Assembly (NCBI GenBank): GCA_947034885.2
Contig: OX344750.2
Location: 41,712,821-41,776,820 of the forward strand
Source: Thuidium tamariscinum
Lineage: Eukaryota; Streptophyta; Bryopsida; Hypnales; Thuidiaceae
Direction: 5' to 3'
Length of the DNA: 64,000 nt
In this document: positions 1 through 12,720 of the stretch, in pieces
How positions within the stretch are numbered: position 1 is the stretch's first letter
How the letters are laid out: every line of letters starts with the position of its first letter
The notes under the pieces: generated by a model
The model's database searches: none
What the model saw: the letters and a program-made list of their open reading frames with translations, nothing else
Told to the model about the DNA's origin: nothing
Made by a program: the position numbers and the translations under genes

Positions 1-2079
1 ATGCGATTACACCAAAGAGTTGACAATATTTTGTATCAATATTAACTATGTGACTTCTGTATACTAATCGTAAAACACTAATTATGCATAAAAATTGATT
101 ATCTTTGTTGTGCATTTTATACGTGTTGATAAAATTTTACAATCAATGTTTAATTATTGATTGCCATTCTAATTAATAGTAACTTTTTTCTTAACTAGAT
201 TCCTTGCATTTTGTTTGTCAACACTTGATTAGTATACATTATAATAAATGATAGTTTTTGGATTTTTTTTCAATGATCAATTAAAAAATATTAAAATACA
301 CATATTTATCTTTTTTTTTCCTTTTGTCATCTTTATAATTGCACCAAATGATTGAATTGAATCCACCACTAGGCTGCCCAAAACTTGATGTTGTGGTTAA
401 GGAATCATTTTATTGGCACTTGATGAGAATGGATGATGGAAATTTTCTTTTTATACTAAAATCCATTGTTTGTCATAAACACTCAAAGGATATAGAACAA
501 CTTGAAGATGAAATCTTAACTACTCATTGTCAAAACATAGAAACCATATTCAAAGTATAAATTTAAACTTTAATTTGGCATAGTAGAATAGTTTTTCTTA
601 AGAATTTTGGAATAAAAAAAGTTGATCTATCAAACTAGCTTTCCTCTCCAAAGATTCATTCAAGATTTCAAGACTTCAATAAAAAAATTATGGACAAAAT
701 TCAAAGTGAATGTTTGGAAATATAAAAGAAAATGTCTCTTCTAATGTGTCTCTAAACTTTGTCCATAAAATTTGATTTGAGGCATGATCTTAAATGGATT
801 TTTGAAAATGAAAGCTAGCTTCATATATCAACTATTCTTAGTTCAAAGTTTATCAAAAAAGATTATTCTACTAAATGTAAATGAATTTTGAATTTCTACT
901 ATACACACAATTCCTCCTTTTTTATTGACTTGGTGCTAAAATTATGAAAGATAAAAAAATATAGTATTAGTGCTATAAATATGTATAGATATGATATTGT
1001 GTGAGTTTTGAACTAATTAAAATTGTCTTAAACAAACACTAATGTTGCACAAAGTCAATTGCCTATCACTAAACCACTAAAGTCACATATATATTTGTCA
1101 TGCATAATTATCATGTAACTTTAACACTTCAAACTCAAATATCAATGACATGCCCAAACTGCATGGTAATAATGAATGTCAATATCATATTGTAACAACA
1201 TTTTCAAATGAATGAATGTAACATGGAAGCAGTACCTAATGATAATCAAACAATTATTGTTGACTTATCATCACAAAGGAACCTTGTGATGACAAGATCT
1301 AAAGTAGGCGAAGAACAAGATCCTATAATTAAATTCTAAGAAAAACATTTTTTTCTATTTTCATAGGTGAATGCATCAAAAATAACAATCTTGAGTAGTA
1401 TTTGATAGAAATATGGCCTTGAGAATTTAAGAGTTAATATTTAAATATGACAAATCATCTAAGAATTGTTTTTTAGTATTCATTCTCATATTGTATGCAA
1501 AATTACAATGGTGTCATTTGTCTTTATAGAAAGTCATGCAGTATCAAAGTTGACCAATCCACTAAGACCTATACAACACTATATTTAATTTCATAAAAAC
1601 TTAAGAAAATCATTGAAGAAAACATTCAATGCATGTTTCTACAAACCTAACTACCACCACTTTAGTATATTATACTTGTCCATGTACACCATTTAAAATC
1701 GTTTTTCATCAAAATTGTAAGATTTGATGTACATTTATTGAAAAATATATAAAATAAAAAATATATACAAAGTTTTGATTTTTATTGCAATTGGAGATAC
1801 ATTATATTTGACTTATTTCTTGCTTTTAGTGAAACTTACAAGATTAGTAATTTAGTAGTAGAGAGAGTTTCCACATATCCAAAGAAAATAACTAATAAAA
1901 AATAATCAATAGTCAAAATTGTCACACTATCTTTGTTTATGTCATTTTCCTTATTATTATTTTAAATGTTTATGAATAGATCAAATCTCCCTGCCAACTT
2001 TAATCCATATACATTGAATTTGTATTACTTAGTACTTGGAGTATTTTATAGTGCGACTACTTTAGCCCGTTTAATGATG
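1..2079. other. AT-rich intergenic DNA
   Basis: Very AT-rich, with stops in all frames. The only frames are of chance length (up to 73 codons). I see no gene, RNA gene or well-defined repeat here. Confidence 0.5.
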
Positions 2080-2257
2080 AAAAATAACATATCATACAAT
2101 AACTTTTTAAGTATGCAATCAAAAGTTATGAAAATTGTTGAACCTTAAGGCTACTCTTCAAGTGCATGTTGTGTGAAAATTTCAAAAAAAATAATAAAAA
2201 CTTCATTTGTAGTGAGTTGCCTAAAATTGCTTTGTTAAAAAACCCAGCATTTTAGGG
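2080..2257 (+). mobile_element. 3'-end fragment of the TTAA-element family
   Basis: Shares with the full copies the block around ACATATCATACAATAACTTT, AAAAGTTATGAAAATTGTTG and the terminal TTTTAGGG. The flanking TTAA is lost and the 5' part is not recognisable, so this is an old truncated copy. Confidence 0.55.
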
Positions 2258-2744
2258 CTTTAGAATGTGAGAGTTGAAAGTGTATACCTTGTGAACATAG
2301 AGTTAGATTTGTAAAAAATTCAATGTTTTTCAATGGAAACCTTTGGAGTTTAATTATTTTCTAAAACAAAGGCCATATGAAATTGGATTGGAACTTCAAT
2401 CCAAAAAATATGAAATGGTTAAAAGGGTCTAATTTGCAAACTAGGATTCAAATCTTTGGATTTGTTGTATTGGCAAATATAAGGTTCCACTTGGGTTATT
2501 ATTGAAAATACACCTTCAAAGTGCACCATAATGAGTTTATAATTGCTAAGACTTCCATGTGAACCTCAATTAGGCTTGGGTTTTCTTTAATTAGGCTAAC
2601 AAGTTTTCATCAAATTTTCATCATTTTTACCATTGACATATTTGAAGTGAAAAAGGAACAATTTTAGGTGAATATACCTTAAAATACTCATTCTAGTGTC
2701 TTTCACCTTTGCCTAATTTTGCATTTGTCATGGTTGTTTCTTTA

Positions 2745-2985
2745 CCCCCTAAAGTCCCAAGTCATTTTTGGACTTGAAAACCATTCATAATTTCCATGTC
2801 TACTACTTTGATTGGAAAAATTTAGAAGAGACTTTTTTGAAAATGTAACCATATAATTGCATTCAAAGTATGAGTTTTTTTACACTATGCCTAGGAATTT
2901 CATATGGCTTTAACCATTGTTTGCTTGAATGTTTTGCACTACAAACTTTGAGGTTAAATTTTTTCTTATGGATAATCATGTTAAG
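2745..2985 (+). mobile_element. 5'-end fragment of the TTAA-element family
   Basis: Begins CCCCCTAAAGTCCCAAG directly after TTTA (a one-base change from TTAA). It continues like the 16,792 copy, including a TTTTTACACTA segment, and then fades. No matching 3' end was found. Confidence 0.45.
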
Positions 2986-4900
2986 CATATGCATGCCAAT
3001 TCTCAAGGCAATCTAGGACACTAAACATACTCAATAAAATTTTGCAATGTTCCAATGTCCCAAAAGTTGGCAATGCATTAGGTCATTGGTGAATCAATTT
3101 TCCACCACGTGTTCTTCAAAAAACAAAATTTGAATGGCAAAATCAAAGATGTATTTATACTTGAGAAGTGGGAAGAAAAAGATTTGCAAAACTTCAAAAT
3201 CTCTAATTTCTACAAGCATCAAATGCATATTTCAACCTCCCTAACAACCAGCAAAGGGACCTTAGATGTTTCTCGTAAATTCTTTGTTAATTTTTGTCGT
3301 ATTGAGTTGCCAATGAGCCATGGTCCTACACTATATGGGACATTTATATGTAGGGATGTATCTAATCAAATCTATTATTGTTCACTTAATTTAGATTTCC
3401 TACCCTAAAAGAATTACTTACCTTTGTATATGAGTCTTTTGCATAGCTTCAAACCTTCAAGATCCTTTCAAGAGGACATTTGGAACTTTTGAAATTAAAT
3501 ATTGTGGACACAATTTTCCTTGGGTGGGAACATTAAAAAAGAGACTTTTGTATGAACATCTCCAAATTTTTAATTTTTTAAAATTGAAAACTGTCCTTTT
3601 GGATTAGTAATGTCATATTCATGCTTCTTAATTATGGATTTCTAAGGTGTACATTTTTCTAAATTCAAATTTTTTTGTGAGTGTTAGCCCTATGACACTA
3701 AAAAATGTATTCAATGTCATTGATACAAAATGTCAAGAATCTTTAATGTCAACATACTTACGAGTTTTGCAATTAGTTTAGTTTACATTCTTTTAATAAT
3801 ATTTGCAAATGTTGTCAACAATAGATTAGTAGATTAGAATCACATCATTTATCAAGACTTTTAGAAATAGTACTTCAAAAACTAAGTTAATTACTTGATA
3901 CTATATTCACTACAAGAGAAAGGGGTGTTTTATTGAAAATCTCCTTAAAGGCCATTACTTATAATCTTGTATTTAGGACTATACTTTAAAACTAAATTTT
4001 AACATTCCTTTTTCATGCAATGATTTTATGTGTACAATGTAAAAATCTCACTTTTGGAGGAATTAAAGTTTGTATGCCCTAAAACTAATTCATGTAAGGT
4101 TGGACCCTAAAACTTATTCTTCTCAATTCAAATGGTTTAATCTTTCAATCTTCATAATCAAAGTTTTTGGAATTTCTACATACATTCCTATGCGCCCAAT
4201 CTAGCACAAAATTGATCTATGGTTCAAATACAAAAAGACTTATATTATTTATAATTTTTTAGACTAATCTAAATAGTAGCCATTTTTAACAATCTTTGCC
4301 AACTATGAATGTGTCCTAGTCCTCTAGAAGTTAATATGGGAGCCAACCTATTGCTAATCACCTCCCCCTCCTTTGGGTAGTGTAGGGTGCTTTCTTTCTA
4401 TGCAGATAGATTAATGGATAGTAATCAATTATGGTATAGTTTCGAGTGGATTATAATTGTTTATAAATCTTTCAACATTGCAACCAACCATTGGTTGGAA
4501 ATCAGAAGATGTCTCTTGTATGATCAATATTGGACGAATAGAGTCTTCAACTACAAAAATTATAGTCATTTTGTTTTGGAAAAAGTAGTTGTGAAAAATT
4601 AATGGAACCCTTCTTAACCCTTGAAGGATGCACTCGTGGCTATGGACACCATGCATTTTGATACCATGTGACATCATCTACTTTGAATAAGCCAAAAATA
4701 CTCATTGGAAGTCAAAGCACTGTAGAAGATCTCCCCTTTCTACCCCTAATACCAAGGATGAATAGTTGCACTTTTGTCCTTCAAAGAAAGATTCTTTGTC
4801 ATCCATTGGACACGAATTGTTCACAACATCCTTGAAGGGTTTATTTATTTTTTTACAAGGGGAAGTTTTTCCTCTCATCAAACTTGTGCTCTAAACTTGT
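2986..4900. other. AT-rich intergenic DNA
   Basis: No gene recognised. Frames at 3109-3408 (99 codons) and 4387-4602 have no family motifs and biased A/T composition. A CACTACAAGAGAAA motif near 3908 resembles a CACTA-type transposon end, but I found no partner end. Confidence 0.4.
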
Positions 4901-4929
4901 GCTCTGGAAACGCACCATTGCTTTATAAG

Positions 4930-6030
4930 TGATAGGAAATGGGTTGGCTCCTTAAGCTTGCTTGCTGCCCTTCGAAACCATCCATTGCAGGATCCCCCGA
5001 TTCTTCTCTCTTGATGGAATCCCCGAGCACTGTTAACTTAGTACCTGTCCACTACTGCGAAGTTTCTGGTGCTGGCGCTCGCCTTGCCCGGGCCCAGTGC
5101 TCCCATTGCTGGAACGATGCAAAAGCTCCCCCGCCCTCGAACCCCAAGACCACAGTGGCTGGCAGGGCAGGGCAGGCAGGCAGGCAGGCAGCGAGGGCAA
5201 GGGGCAACGGCCCCGGGGTCTGGGGTCGTCGCCAGGCCAGAGTGCCAGACTGATCGATCTGATGATTCTGATCAGACTGACTGCTGCAGTCCTCCCCTGC
5301 GCCTCCCTGTACTCCTGATGATAACCTATGGAACTTCTGTACTTATCTTTACCATTTTATCATTAGAAAGCTAGACTCGAGCCCCGCCTTCAGTTCAGTT
5401 CGCTCGCTATTATTCTACACACGCCACGCCACGGCACCTCCGTCCCAGTCCCCCCAGTCCCAGGTCCCAGCAGCCAGGTGCTACGGTAGGTGCCATGAAT
5501 CATGGGAGGATGGCCCCGCCAGTGGCTCCTCTGCAAAAGCTCCTCGATCGATCTGCCCCCTCGCACAGGGATTCCAGAACTCCAGATATGCCTTATTAAA
5601 TATGCGAAAGAACTCCACAGGTGTGGGGATAAGCTCGAAACTCCGACTGGCCGGAAACCCGGAACTGAAGTCAAGTCAGTCGCCTGAGTGCCTGGTGCCC
5701 GGCTTGCCTGGCCTGGCCTGGTGTGGAGCGAGGAAAAGGGCCGTGAGGGAAGTCCTTCAGTTCACCCGGCCCGCCCGCGAAATGAAAAAGCACACCCCTC
5801 CCTCCCTCGGTACGTCGATCGATCCGATTTCGTCATCTGAAAAAGGCGAAGTAAGTGAGTGAAGTGCCGTGGAGAGTGTCGCGGGGCCTTTCGGAACAGT
5901 TTCCGATCTGCCTCCGGCATTCATCAGTGGCCTTCACGGCACTCAGTGCCGTCTCCACTGAAAACATGGACGCATGTTTTTCATAAGTTATTCGCAGCAT
6001 GAAAAAGCGACTGACTATTCTACTGAGCGA
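4930..6030. other. GC-rich island, function unrecognised
   Basis: This kilobase is strikingly GC-rich compared with its surroundings and contains a GGCAGG repeat tract near 5160-5190, CGATCGATC sites, and a perfect 8-bp hairpin ACGGCACT-C-AGTGCCGT near 5936. Several frames stay open for 60-104 codons on both strands, as expected from base composition alone. None encodes a protein I recognise. It could be a captured gene fragment, a promoter/first exon, or a CpG-rich transposon end. Confidence 0.4.
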
Positions 6031-7036
6031 CTTCGGTTCAATAAGTTATTGGCCGGACCGCCGGACGCAGATAGAAACCCAGCACGTTAAAGAGCTTTAT
6101 AATAAAAACTCCGTCATCACTCAACGCAGCTCGTGTCCGACAGTTGAACAGGACTGGGATAGTTAATAATGGGAAGAGGAAAGAAATGCTTGGAAAACAC
6201 AAGGACGGATTGCGGTGGAAGCACAAAATAGAACGAAGTTATGGGAAGGTAAACAGAATGTCAGTCCTCGACGGACTTATAAAATGGAAACTCGAAGAAA
6301 TTGGCAACAATAATTTTCTCACAGCCAATGAGGAAATTTGGATGATCATTCTAATAATAACGGAACGATTTTTGTCAAGAAAGATGTCTTTTCCAGGTGC
6401 ATCAGTCCTGAGTGCACAGGTGCGCCGGCTGCCTCAGAAATTCCCACCAAGATTGGGTGTTCAAATAAAAAGGTATAAATGCTTAATAAAAAAAAATTGG
6501 GCAATTCCTGCTAAGTACACCCCTTTTTTAACTTCTAAAATTTGGTGAACATCCCGGGCTTGGCTGCTGTTCTTCTACTGTTTGCAATGGGTTTTCCATT
6601 TGTTTCAAAAATAAAAAATAATTTTTTTGGGGTGAATATGTAACGAATATGAAAATGGTATGCAACTATCATATATGTATATTGCTCCAAGAGGAGTCCA
6701 AATTGTTGACCTAGTTGGGCGGATCCAAATTTTGCTCTTTTTTTTAACATCATCTGCCAATCACTTTTTTTCAGATTAAATTATTGGATCGATAGGAAAT
6801 GTTGATGCTAACCAACAGGTACGGTACTCTAACATCTAGAATAAGCAAGGGGTTTCACACACGATCTAATTTCAAGGATAAAAGAGGGGCTCTACACATA
6901 ATCTTGAAAGTTTTCCCTTTTTTATTCTCTTGGCAACATATCTAACTTTTGATCAAGGTACTAGATCAGGAAAAAAAATTGACATATCACCTCAAAGTAA
7001 TATATACATATATGTCCACGTAAACAGCCTGGAAAA

Positions 7037-7362
7037 AAAACATGGTAAAAAAAAATCCCGCAGTCGCACTACAACTGCGGGTTTTTTTGCCACGTTTTTT
7101 CCCAGGCTGTTTTGCACAAAAACGAAACTTCTTTTGCAATTTTTCACTGCAATTTTTGGAGTTAGGTAACGTGTAATATACCATTGGAAAGGCATTTTCA
7201 AGACCTTTCCAACAATATATTACACATCTCCTAATTCCAAAAATTGCAATGAAAAACTGCAAAAGAAGTTCGGTTTTTGTGCAAATCAGCCTGTATAATA
7301 ACGCGGGAAGAAAAACACCCTCTAGTTGCACTGCAATTGTGGGTTTTTCTTACCATGTTTTG
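7037..7362. repeat. Long imperfect inverted repeat (hairpin, MITE-like)
   Basis: Arms of about 155 bp face each other around a short loop near 7193-7203 (GGAAAGG...CCTTTCC). The pairing runs outward through TTGCAATTTTTC, TTTGCACAAAAAC and the outer ACATGGTAA / TTACCATGT. Identity by eye is roughly 85%. The right arm is followed by TTTTGTTATAGTG, a CACTATAAC-like end. An RNA across it would fold into one long hairpin. Confidence 0.8.
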
Positions 7363-7789
7363 TTATAGTGTATGTCATAGTTTAGAAACAATCCATACAT
7401 AATCCACTTCATGAGATGTAGCCAGATTTGCAATTGTTCTTCCCACTTACAATGGTCCTTTCGTTAACCCTTAAAAGATGGGCTAGTCAATGTCAATAGT
7501 TTATTTATTCTGAAACTGAGAACACGCATAGGAATTCAAACTAATGTACAAGAACCTCCCCTTATCACACAAAACTCGAAAGATGAATACATGCACTTTT
7601 GTCTTACACGGGAGGATTCTCTACTATCCATTGGACAATAATCGTCCGCAATGAGGCTCAAGGGTTATATTTCTATTTTTTTTCTTTTTTACCTTTTTAC
7701 ACATTTGGCGATGTTTTGTAAGCCACTTGAGCTTTATTCTCTGTGCATCTAACTTACTGTAGCCCAGCCTTTTCTTCTTCCCCCAATTT

Positions 7790-8090
7790 TATTTGTTTCT
7801 TCTTCTTTGTTGGCTGTTGCAGACAGACCCCCACCCACCCATGGGCCATTTGGGGTTCCTGAACTGGGCCCTGGCCACAGGGGCGGCGAAGATGGAGCCA
7901 GTGATGGGCCCTTGCTTGGCTCCTGAAACTCTTAATTTACTGCGAGAAGCTGAGCACACTGAATCATGTGCAGGGAACATGCCTTCCGGGCGCAGACCGG
8001 CGGAACTGAAGCTGCTGCAAGTGGCAGAGGGCAATAAGGGCCGCGGGGAACTGACCCCCTCGCTCGGCCACTTGTTGGGGAAACGCTGAA
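7790..8090 (+). other. GC-rich exon-like segment, unrecognised
   Basis: A pyrimidine-rich stretch ending TTGCAG precedes an open frame that closes with TGA at about 8087. The opposite strand is open too. The residues (for example GHLGFLNWALATGAAKMEP) match no family I know. Its end is duplicated in diverged form at about 8170-8215, so it may belong to a transposable element rather than a host gene. Confidence 0.3.
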
Positions 8091-8300
8091 ATTTCTTGTT
8101 TGGAGTCACTCATGATAAAACAGTGAGTTTGCAAAATCTGATTTCATATTGGCCCAATCAGAGGGCCCAAATTAGGGCTGCGGTGAACTCACCCCTTGCT
8201 TGGCCACTTGGGAAAATGTTGGAATTTTTTAATTTTTACAAATAAATTTTTTTGGCAAAATCTGAATTCATAACTATGATCAAAGGCCCCAAATTAGCTA
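8040..8300 (+). repeat. Two diverged direct copies of a repeat also found at 26.5 kb
   Basis: Both copies carry the order: GAACTgACCCC..CTTGnTTGGCCACTTG, GGGAAA..G, CAAAATCTGA.TTCA, and CCCAAATTAG. A third copy at 26,520-27,265 is split by the hAT-like element. Confidence 0.6.
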
Positions 8301-8328
8301 AGAAGAGTGTTCAAGGTAAATTAGTTAA

Positions 8329-8660
8329 GCACAAAATAGGTTTTTTTTGTTTTACTTGCACCCCTGGAATTACTTGGAGTGGCGGATTAGGTTAGAGGTA
8401 TGAAGTAGGTAAATAACTTGGGCACAAAATAGTTTTTTTTTTGTTTTACTTGCACCCCTGGAATTACTTGGAGTGGCCGATTAGGTTAGAGGTATGAAGT
8501 AGGTAAATGACTTGGACACAAAATAGGGGGCTTTTTGATTTACTTGCACTCTTGGGATGACTTGGAGTGGCCGATTAGGTTAGAGGTATGAAGTAGGTAA
8601 ATAACTTGGGCACAAAATAGGGGGCTTTTTGTTTTACTTGCATTCTTGGGATGACTTGGT
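8329..8660 (+). repeat. 93-94 bp tandem repeat, about 3.5 copies
   Basis: Units start GCACAAAATAG at 8329, 8422, about 8515 and 8610, each followed by TTTACTTGCA, TACTTGGAGTGG and GGTATGAAGTAGGTAAAT. Identity is high, so the expansion is fairly recent. Confidence 0.9.
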
Positions 8661-8719
8661 TTGGCTGAGCGAGCTAGCTAGTTCACCTTGACTGGCAATA
8701 AAGTAGTTTGAGTCCTTTT

Positions 8720-8900
8720 TAAGAGATGGGGGAAGCTCAACTTCCTCAAAAAAAATTCAGAAATTTTTTGTAGGAAGAAAAATGGAATTGGCATCAAACC
8801 CAAGTCGTTGTATATTTGTTGGACCTTTGTGGAATTAGTTTCAAATTTTTGAAGTTGTAATTCAGTAGTCAATCAAGGCAACCACCTTGTGAAATATACA
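8720..8900 (+). repeat. Dispersed repeat R1, partial copy
   Basis: Contains GGAAGAAAAATGGAATTGGC followed by AACCCAAGT and GGAATTAGTTT. Related copies lie at 13,240-13,547 (reverse), 19,490-20,040 (reverse), 27,645-28,080 and 63,540-63,700. It looks like a fragment of an old transposable element without coding capacity. Confidence 0.65.
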
Positions 8901-9499
8901 TATTTGGTTCATTAAAGAAAGAAAAATCTATCTTTTGTATCATGATCACTATTAGAAGTTAATTACAAACTTGATAGCCAATGGAATTGGGAGAATCTCA
9001 ACTGAAAATTGAACCCATAGGAAAAAAAAACAATGGAAAAATCTGTAAAATAGAGGGAAAAAATTAGACTCCATACTTGATAAATTGGTCCAATAAGGAA
9101 ATTAAAAGAAAATAGTTGGTAAAATTGAAAAATCCCAAACACTATCTCAAAATTTTACTTCATTTTTTAATAATTAAATAATTTAAAATGGAATTTATAT
9201 CACTTTTAAAAGTAAATTTTTAAATAAAAAACATTGTATTTGCATTAATTCTTTAAAAAGTATGAAATTTATTGTAAAAATGGAGATCGTGGTGACAAAC
9301 ATGATGGTGTAGTTCATTAGAGGAGATTTGGCTTCAAAAAAGACTTTGAGTTCCCATGCACTGTAAAACTCAAGGAAATGCACCATTGTAGAATTTAATG
9401 TGGTGGGGCAAGGGCCACATCGATTTGTTTTTTTTTAGTTTTTTATAGAAATTTTTTAATTTATGGCGGCTGACAATGGTTAGCCATTTCCTCACTACA

Positions 9500-9714
9500 A
9501 AAAAAATGAGTTGGTCACCAAGTTCTCTTTTTGATTTTTTGTATTATAACTTTTTTTCCCATCCACCAATTGAAATAAAAATGATATCCCCACAAAGTTA
9601 ATTAGTTTTTTCTATCTTATGAGAAAGTTTCAAAAAGTTTCACTGGAAATTGAGGTCATAGAAACTTGTCCAAGATCCATTTTGTCCCCTAAAGAGACAA
9701 TAGTCTTTAAGGGG
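9500..9714 (+). mobile_element. 3'-end fragment of the TTAA-element family
   Basis: Aligns by eye with the last 210 bp of the 16,792 copy (CTTATG.GAAAGTTTCAAAA, GAACTTG.CC, TTTGTCCCC, GGGACAAT) and ends GGGG immediately before TTAA at 9715. A CACTACAAAAAAAATGAG motif just upstream (near 9492) may be an unrelated CACTA-type end. Confidence 0.65.
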
Positions 9715-9718
9715 TTAA

Positions 9719-11700
9719 GGGATAATTAATTATTGTTTGAGCTTTATGAAACTCCACTAGTTTCTATAATAAAACACAAATTTTAAAAGTTTATTGTTTT
9801 TATCATACAAATTATATATCAGAAATTTTATTTTTTATTTTTTATAATCACAATAATTTATATTATTTTTTAAATTAAAAAATATATTAATTTCGTTGTA
9901 GAAATCATAGTAATTACATGATGTTTAAAGTAGCATGTGATTTTTATTTTAAATGGATCAATAGCAATAAACATCATACTATAATTGGTATACTCTTTGA
10001 GTTTAGTCTAAGAGTAATTCTTAGTGAATCAAAAAGGATCTAAAATCAAGAATAATGTGAAATTTATTTTGACTTTCAAAATGCCTCTTGGCTTAAAATA
10101 GAAGGTTGCTAATACATGAGCCTAAGAGTATAAGCCTATGAGCCTAGAAGACTACTTATTTATGGCATAGGTGTCTATAGTACAAAAACTTTCTATAATT
10201 ATAATGCAACTATGCTGTAGATACCTATAGATGTTTAAGTTGTAATCACCTTCAATGGTTATTGTACATCTATTCATATACATGATGAAGGTTCACATGC
10301 TTGCATTTTCATACTTATATACTATCATCATTGGCTTACAATATATTTCAAAGAATGAGATAGATATAACTCCAACCAATTAAATGAACATAGATTAAGA
10401 ATCTATTTTTTTTAGTAACAAATAAAGATCCTAGGGTCAAGATAATTACTTTCAAATGGATAGAAGGAATTCATTCCTAGAAGTAAAGATTTTTGTACTT
10501 TGGAGGCACTATTTGAAAATGAAAAATATCTCAATATTTGTTATGGTCAATTTTAGAGGAAGTGATCATTTCTTCTAAAGCTTTGGTCAACTTCAATCCA
10601 AATGTGAAGAAATAATTCAATTAAACTTGTAGACAAAGCATTCAAAGTGGTACAATTCTTTGAGCAATACATTGTTGTGTACATGAAGTTTGCACTCATT
10701 AATCTTTATCTCTAATACCAAAAGGAATCTAGAATTTGTATGGAATACAATATTGGATAAATAAGCATTAACAATAATAAATTTAAAGTATTTCTATTTG
10801 AATGTTTCTATTCAAATCAACAAGTTTGAACATTTAGAATTGTGTTTAGAATACAATTCAAGAGTTAAGACTTCAAGATTAGTTGTTTGTCATTGTTTAT
10901 TGGCCCATGTGAATAGAATTTTACTTGATATCAATCTACACAAAAATCTTCAAAAACATCTCCTAGAAATAAAAGAGCCAACTCTCATTGTTTGAAAGAT
11001 GCAAGAAATTGCAAATTGTTGCATTTTCAAAACATTTCATTTTATTTTTGAAAGAGCCCAATTCCAATCATTCAAAGTTGGTGTCATTTGAAAAGAACGT
11101 GAAGTTTCCTTCTGGTACAAGGTTTTTTAGAAAAAAAAAAGGTCAAAACTCCATCTGAAAGTGGCAATTAAAAATCTATTCCTATCTATGTTCTGACTCA
11201 TCCATTCAATGTTATGAAATACACCAATCAACAAAAAGTATGATACTTTTGAATTTTTGTCATCTTTATATAATAAATAGTAAAATTAGGTTCAGCGCCT
11301 TACCCCCCAAATTTACCTTGTAATGCATTGATTATGTGTGTGGAGATTTGTGTGACTTTCTAAACTAGGGTTGAAGTGAATTGAGCCCCTCACTCATCTT
11401 TTCAAAGTCACTCTAGTGGGGCAAGTAAAAAAAAGCTATCTTGCGTTGTGTTTAGGGTATGTCCTTGACCTCTTTAGACTAACTTCGTCCTCTTATTGCA
11501 AATATGAATTGAGAATTTGCAAATTTTATCATGCAAAGTCAACAAATATACCTACAAGCACTTTAATTTGAACGCATGGAGGTTTATGAGTTTCAACTAC
11601 ATCACAAACTAATCCAAAAGTAGTGCATTTCTTCTACAATAACTGAAAATATTTATATAATGTAATATGTCGAGAAAATAGTGAGGGGCAATCTAATTTC
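9719..11700. other. AT-rich intergenic DNA with one dispersed repeat
   Basis: No gene. The segment at about 10,085-10,330 (GGTTGCTA, ATGAGCCTA.AAGACTA, CATAGGTGTCTATA) recurs reverse-complemented at 33,040-33,290. The rest shows nothing I can name. Confidence 0.5.
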
Positions 11701-11708
11701 ACTATTTA

Positions 11709-11923
11709 CATAACATTCAGTAGCCCATAGAAGGACTGCCTTTTTCCTTTGTGAAGTCCCCATCACCTAATTTCATCTGACATTTCTTGAAGTTTGCAAC
11801 TTTAGTTATTGAATGGTGTGAAATATTCCACACCATTTCATCTGCTCAATGGAATGGTGTGGGATATTCCACACCATTTCATCCGCTGGGAGGCAGAGTG
11901 ACAGACTGCTACTGAGTGTTATG
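11709..11923 (+). mobile_element. Small TIR element with CATAACATTC ends, copy 1
   Basis: Ends are CATAACATTCAGTAGC and its imperfect complement GCTACTGAGTGTTATG. Inside are two copies of the palindromic motif GGTGTGrrATATTCCACACC. It is a non-coding MITE-like element. Reverse-oriented copy at 27,787-27,961; diverged copy at 56,492-56,696. Confidence 0.8.
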
Positions 11924-12398
11924 TAGTGTAGTGAATTGCCATAAGGTAGACCAATCTAATTCCGTCTCCAATCCATTTCCGTCACCCTATATTTGGCCCT
12001 ATTTTCACCCATTCCACCATCCAAATCTATCCAGTCATTTATGGTAATGTGGCAATAGTTGATTGGTGAATACCAAGGTGCTTATAGGGACATAAGAAGG
12101 TGGTTATGGGTTGTTACTAGGGCGTTTATGACCCTAGTGATGGGCGCTTTTGTAATTTAGGGTTGAACACTTCAAAAATTCCCAATAATCATAGTTTTGA
12201 TTGGAAAATTATAATTCCACTTGGGTTTGATTCGTGAAACATGTGCACACCTTGGAAAAATATGTGTCCCTCTTAGAATTGGCTCCAAGATAGTCAGATT
12301 GCAAATCAGGGTGGTAGTAGGTTGGTGTACCTTAGAATTTGCCCTTCTGAGCAAAGTCGTGGCCACAGATGGAGGTGACAGGGAACAGTGCTCTGACT

Positions 12399-12720
12399 GC
12401 TCTCTGATACCAAGTTCCACTTGGTCAAGTGTGGTTCTTACCTTTTGTCTTTTCTTTTTCTCCCCCTTTTTACCGCAAGTAAAGAGAACTTTACTGAGTG
12501 GTAAAGTGGTTTCCCTCTTTTGAAATGGAACACGGCAGCAAATTAGTCCACCAGTCTCCCCGGCCCTCATAACTGTCATAAGTTATATGCCTTTGCCTCA
12601 TCAATGGCGTGATATGCTGTGTGACGCCCAAAGATTGTTTCTTAATTCCAGACAAACCTTGAGCATGTAAATTTCTTCCTTTGGAGGGTCCATGAATCCA
12701 TGATAAGACACTTTAACTGG
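12399..12720 (-). mobile_element. Possible remnant of a Copia-type LTR element (primer-binding site)
   Basis: On the minus strand TGGTATCAGAG (12412-12402) matches the primer-binding site complementary to initiator-tRNA-Met that plant Copia elements use. It is followed by a further AGC. An LTR would have to lie to the right, but I could not delimit one. The downstream open frame (minus, to 12172) shows no recognisable gag. Low confidence. Confidence 0.3.

Noticed and set aside
4939-5374. Overlapping plus-strand frames of 73-104 codons
   Set aside because: Open because of high GC and repeat content; no motif, no conserved family, three frames open at once.
6987-7331. Open frame of 114 codons on the minus strand
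   Set aside because: It lies wholly in the long inverted repeat at 7,037-7,362 and its sequence mirrors the arms; a by-product of the hairpin.
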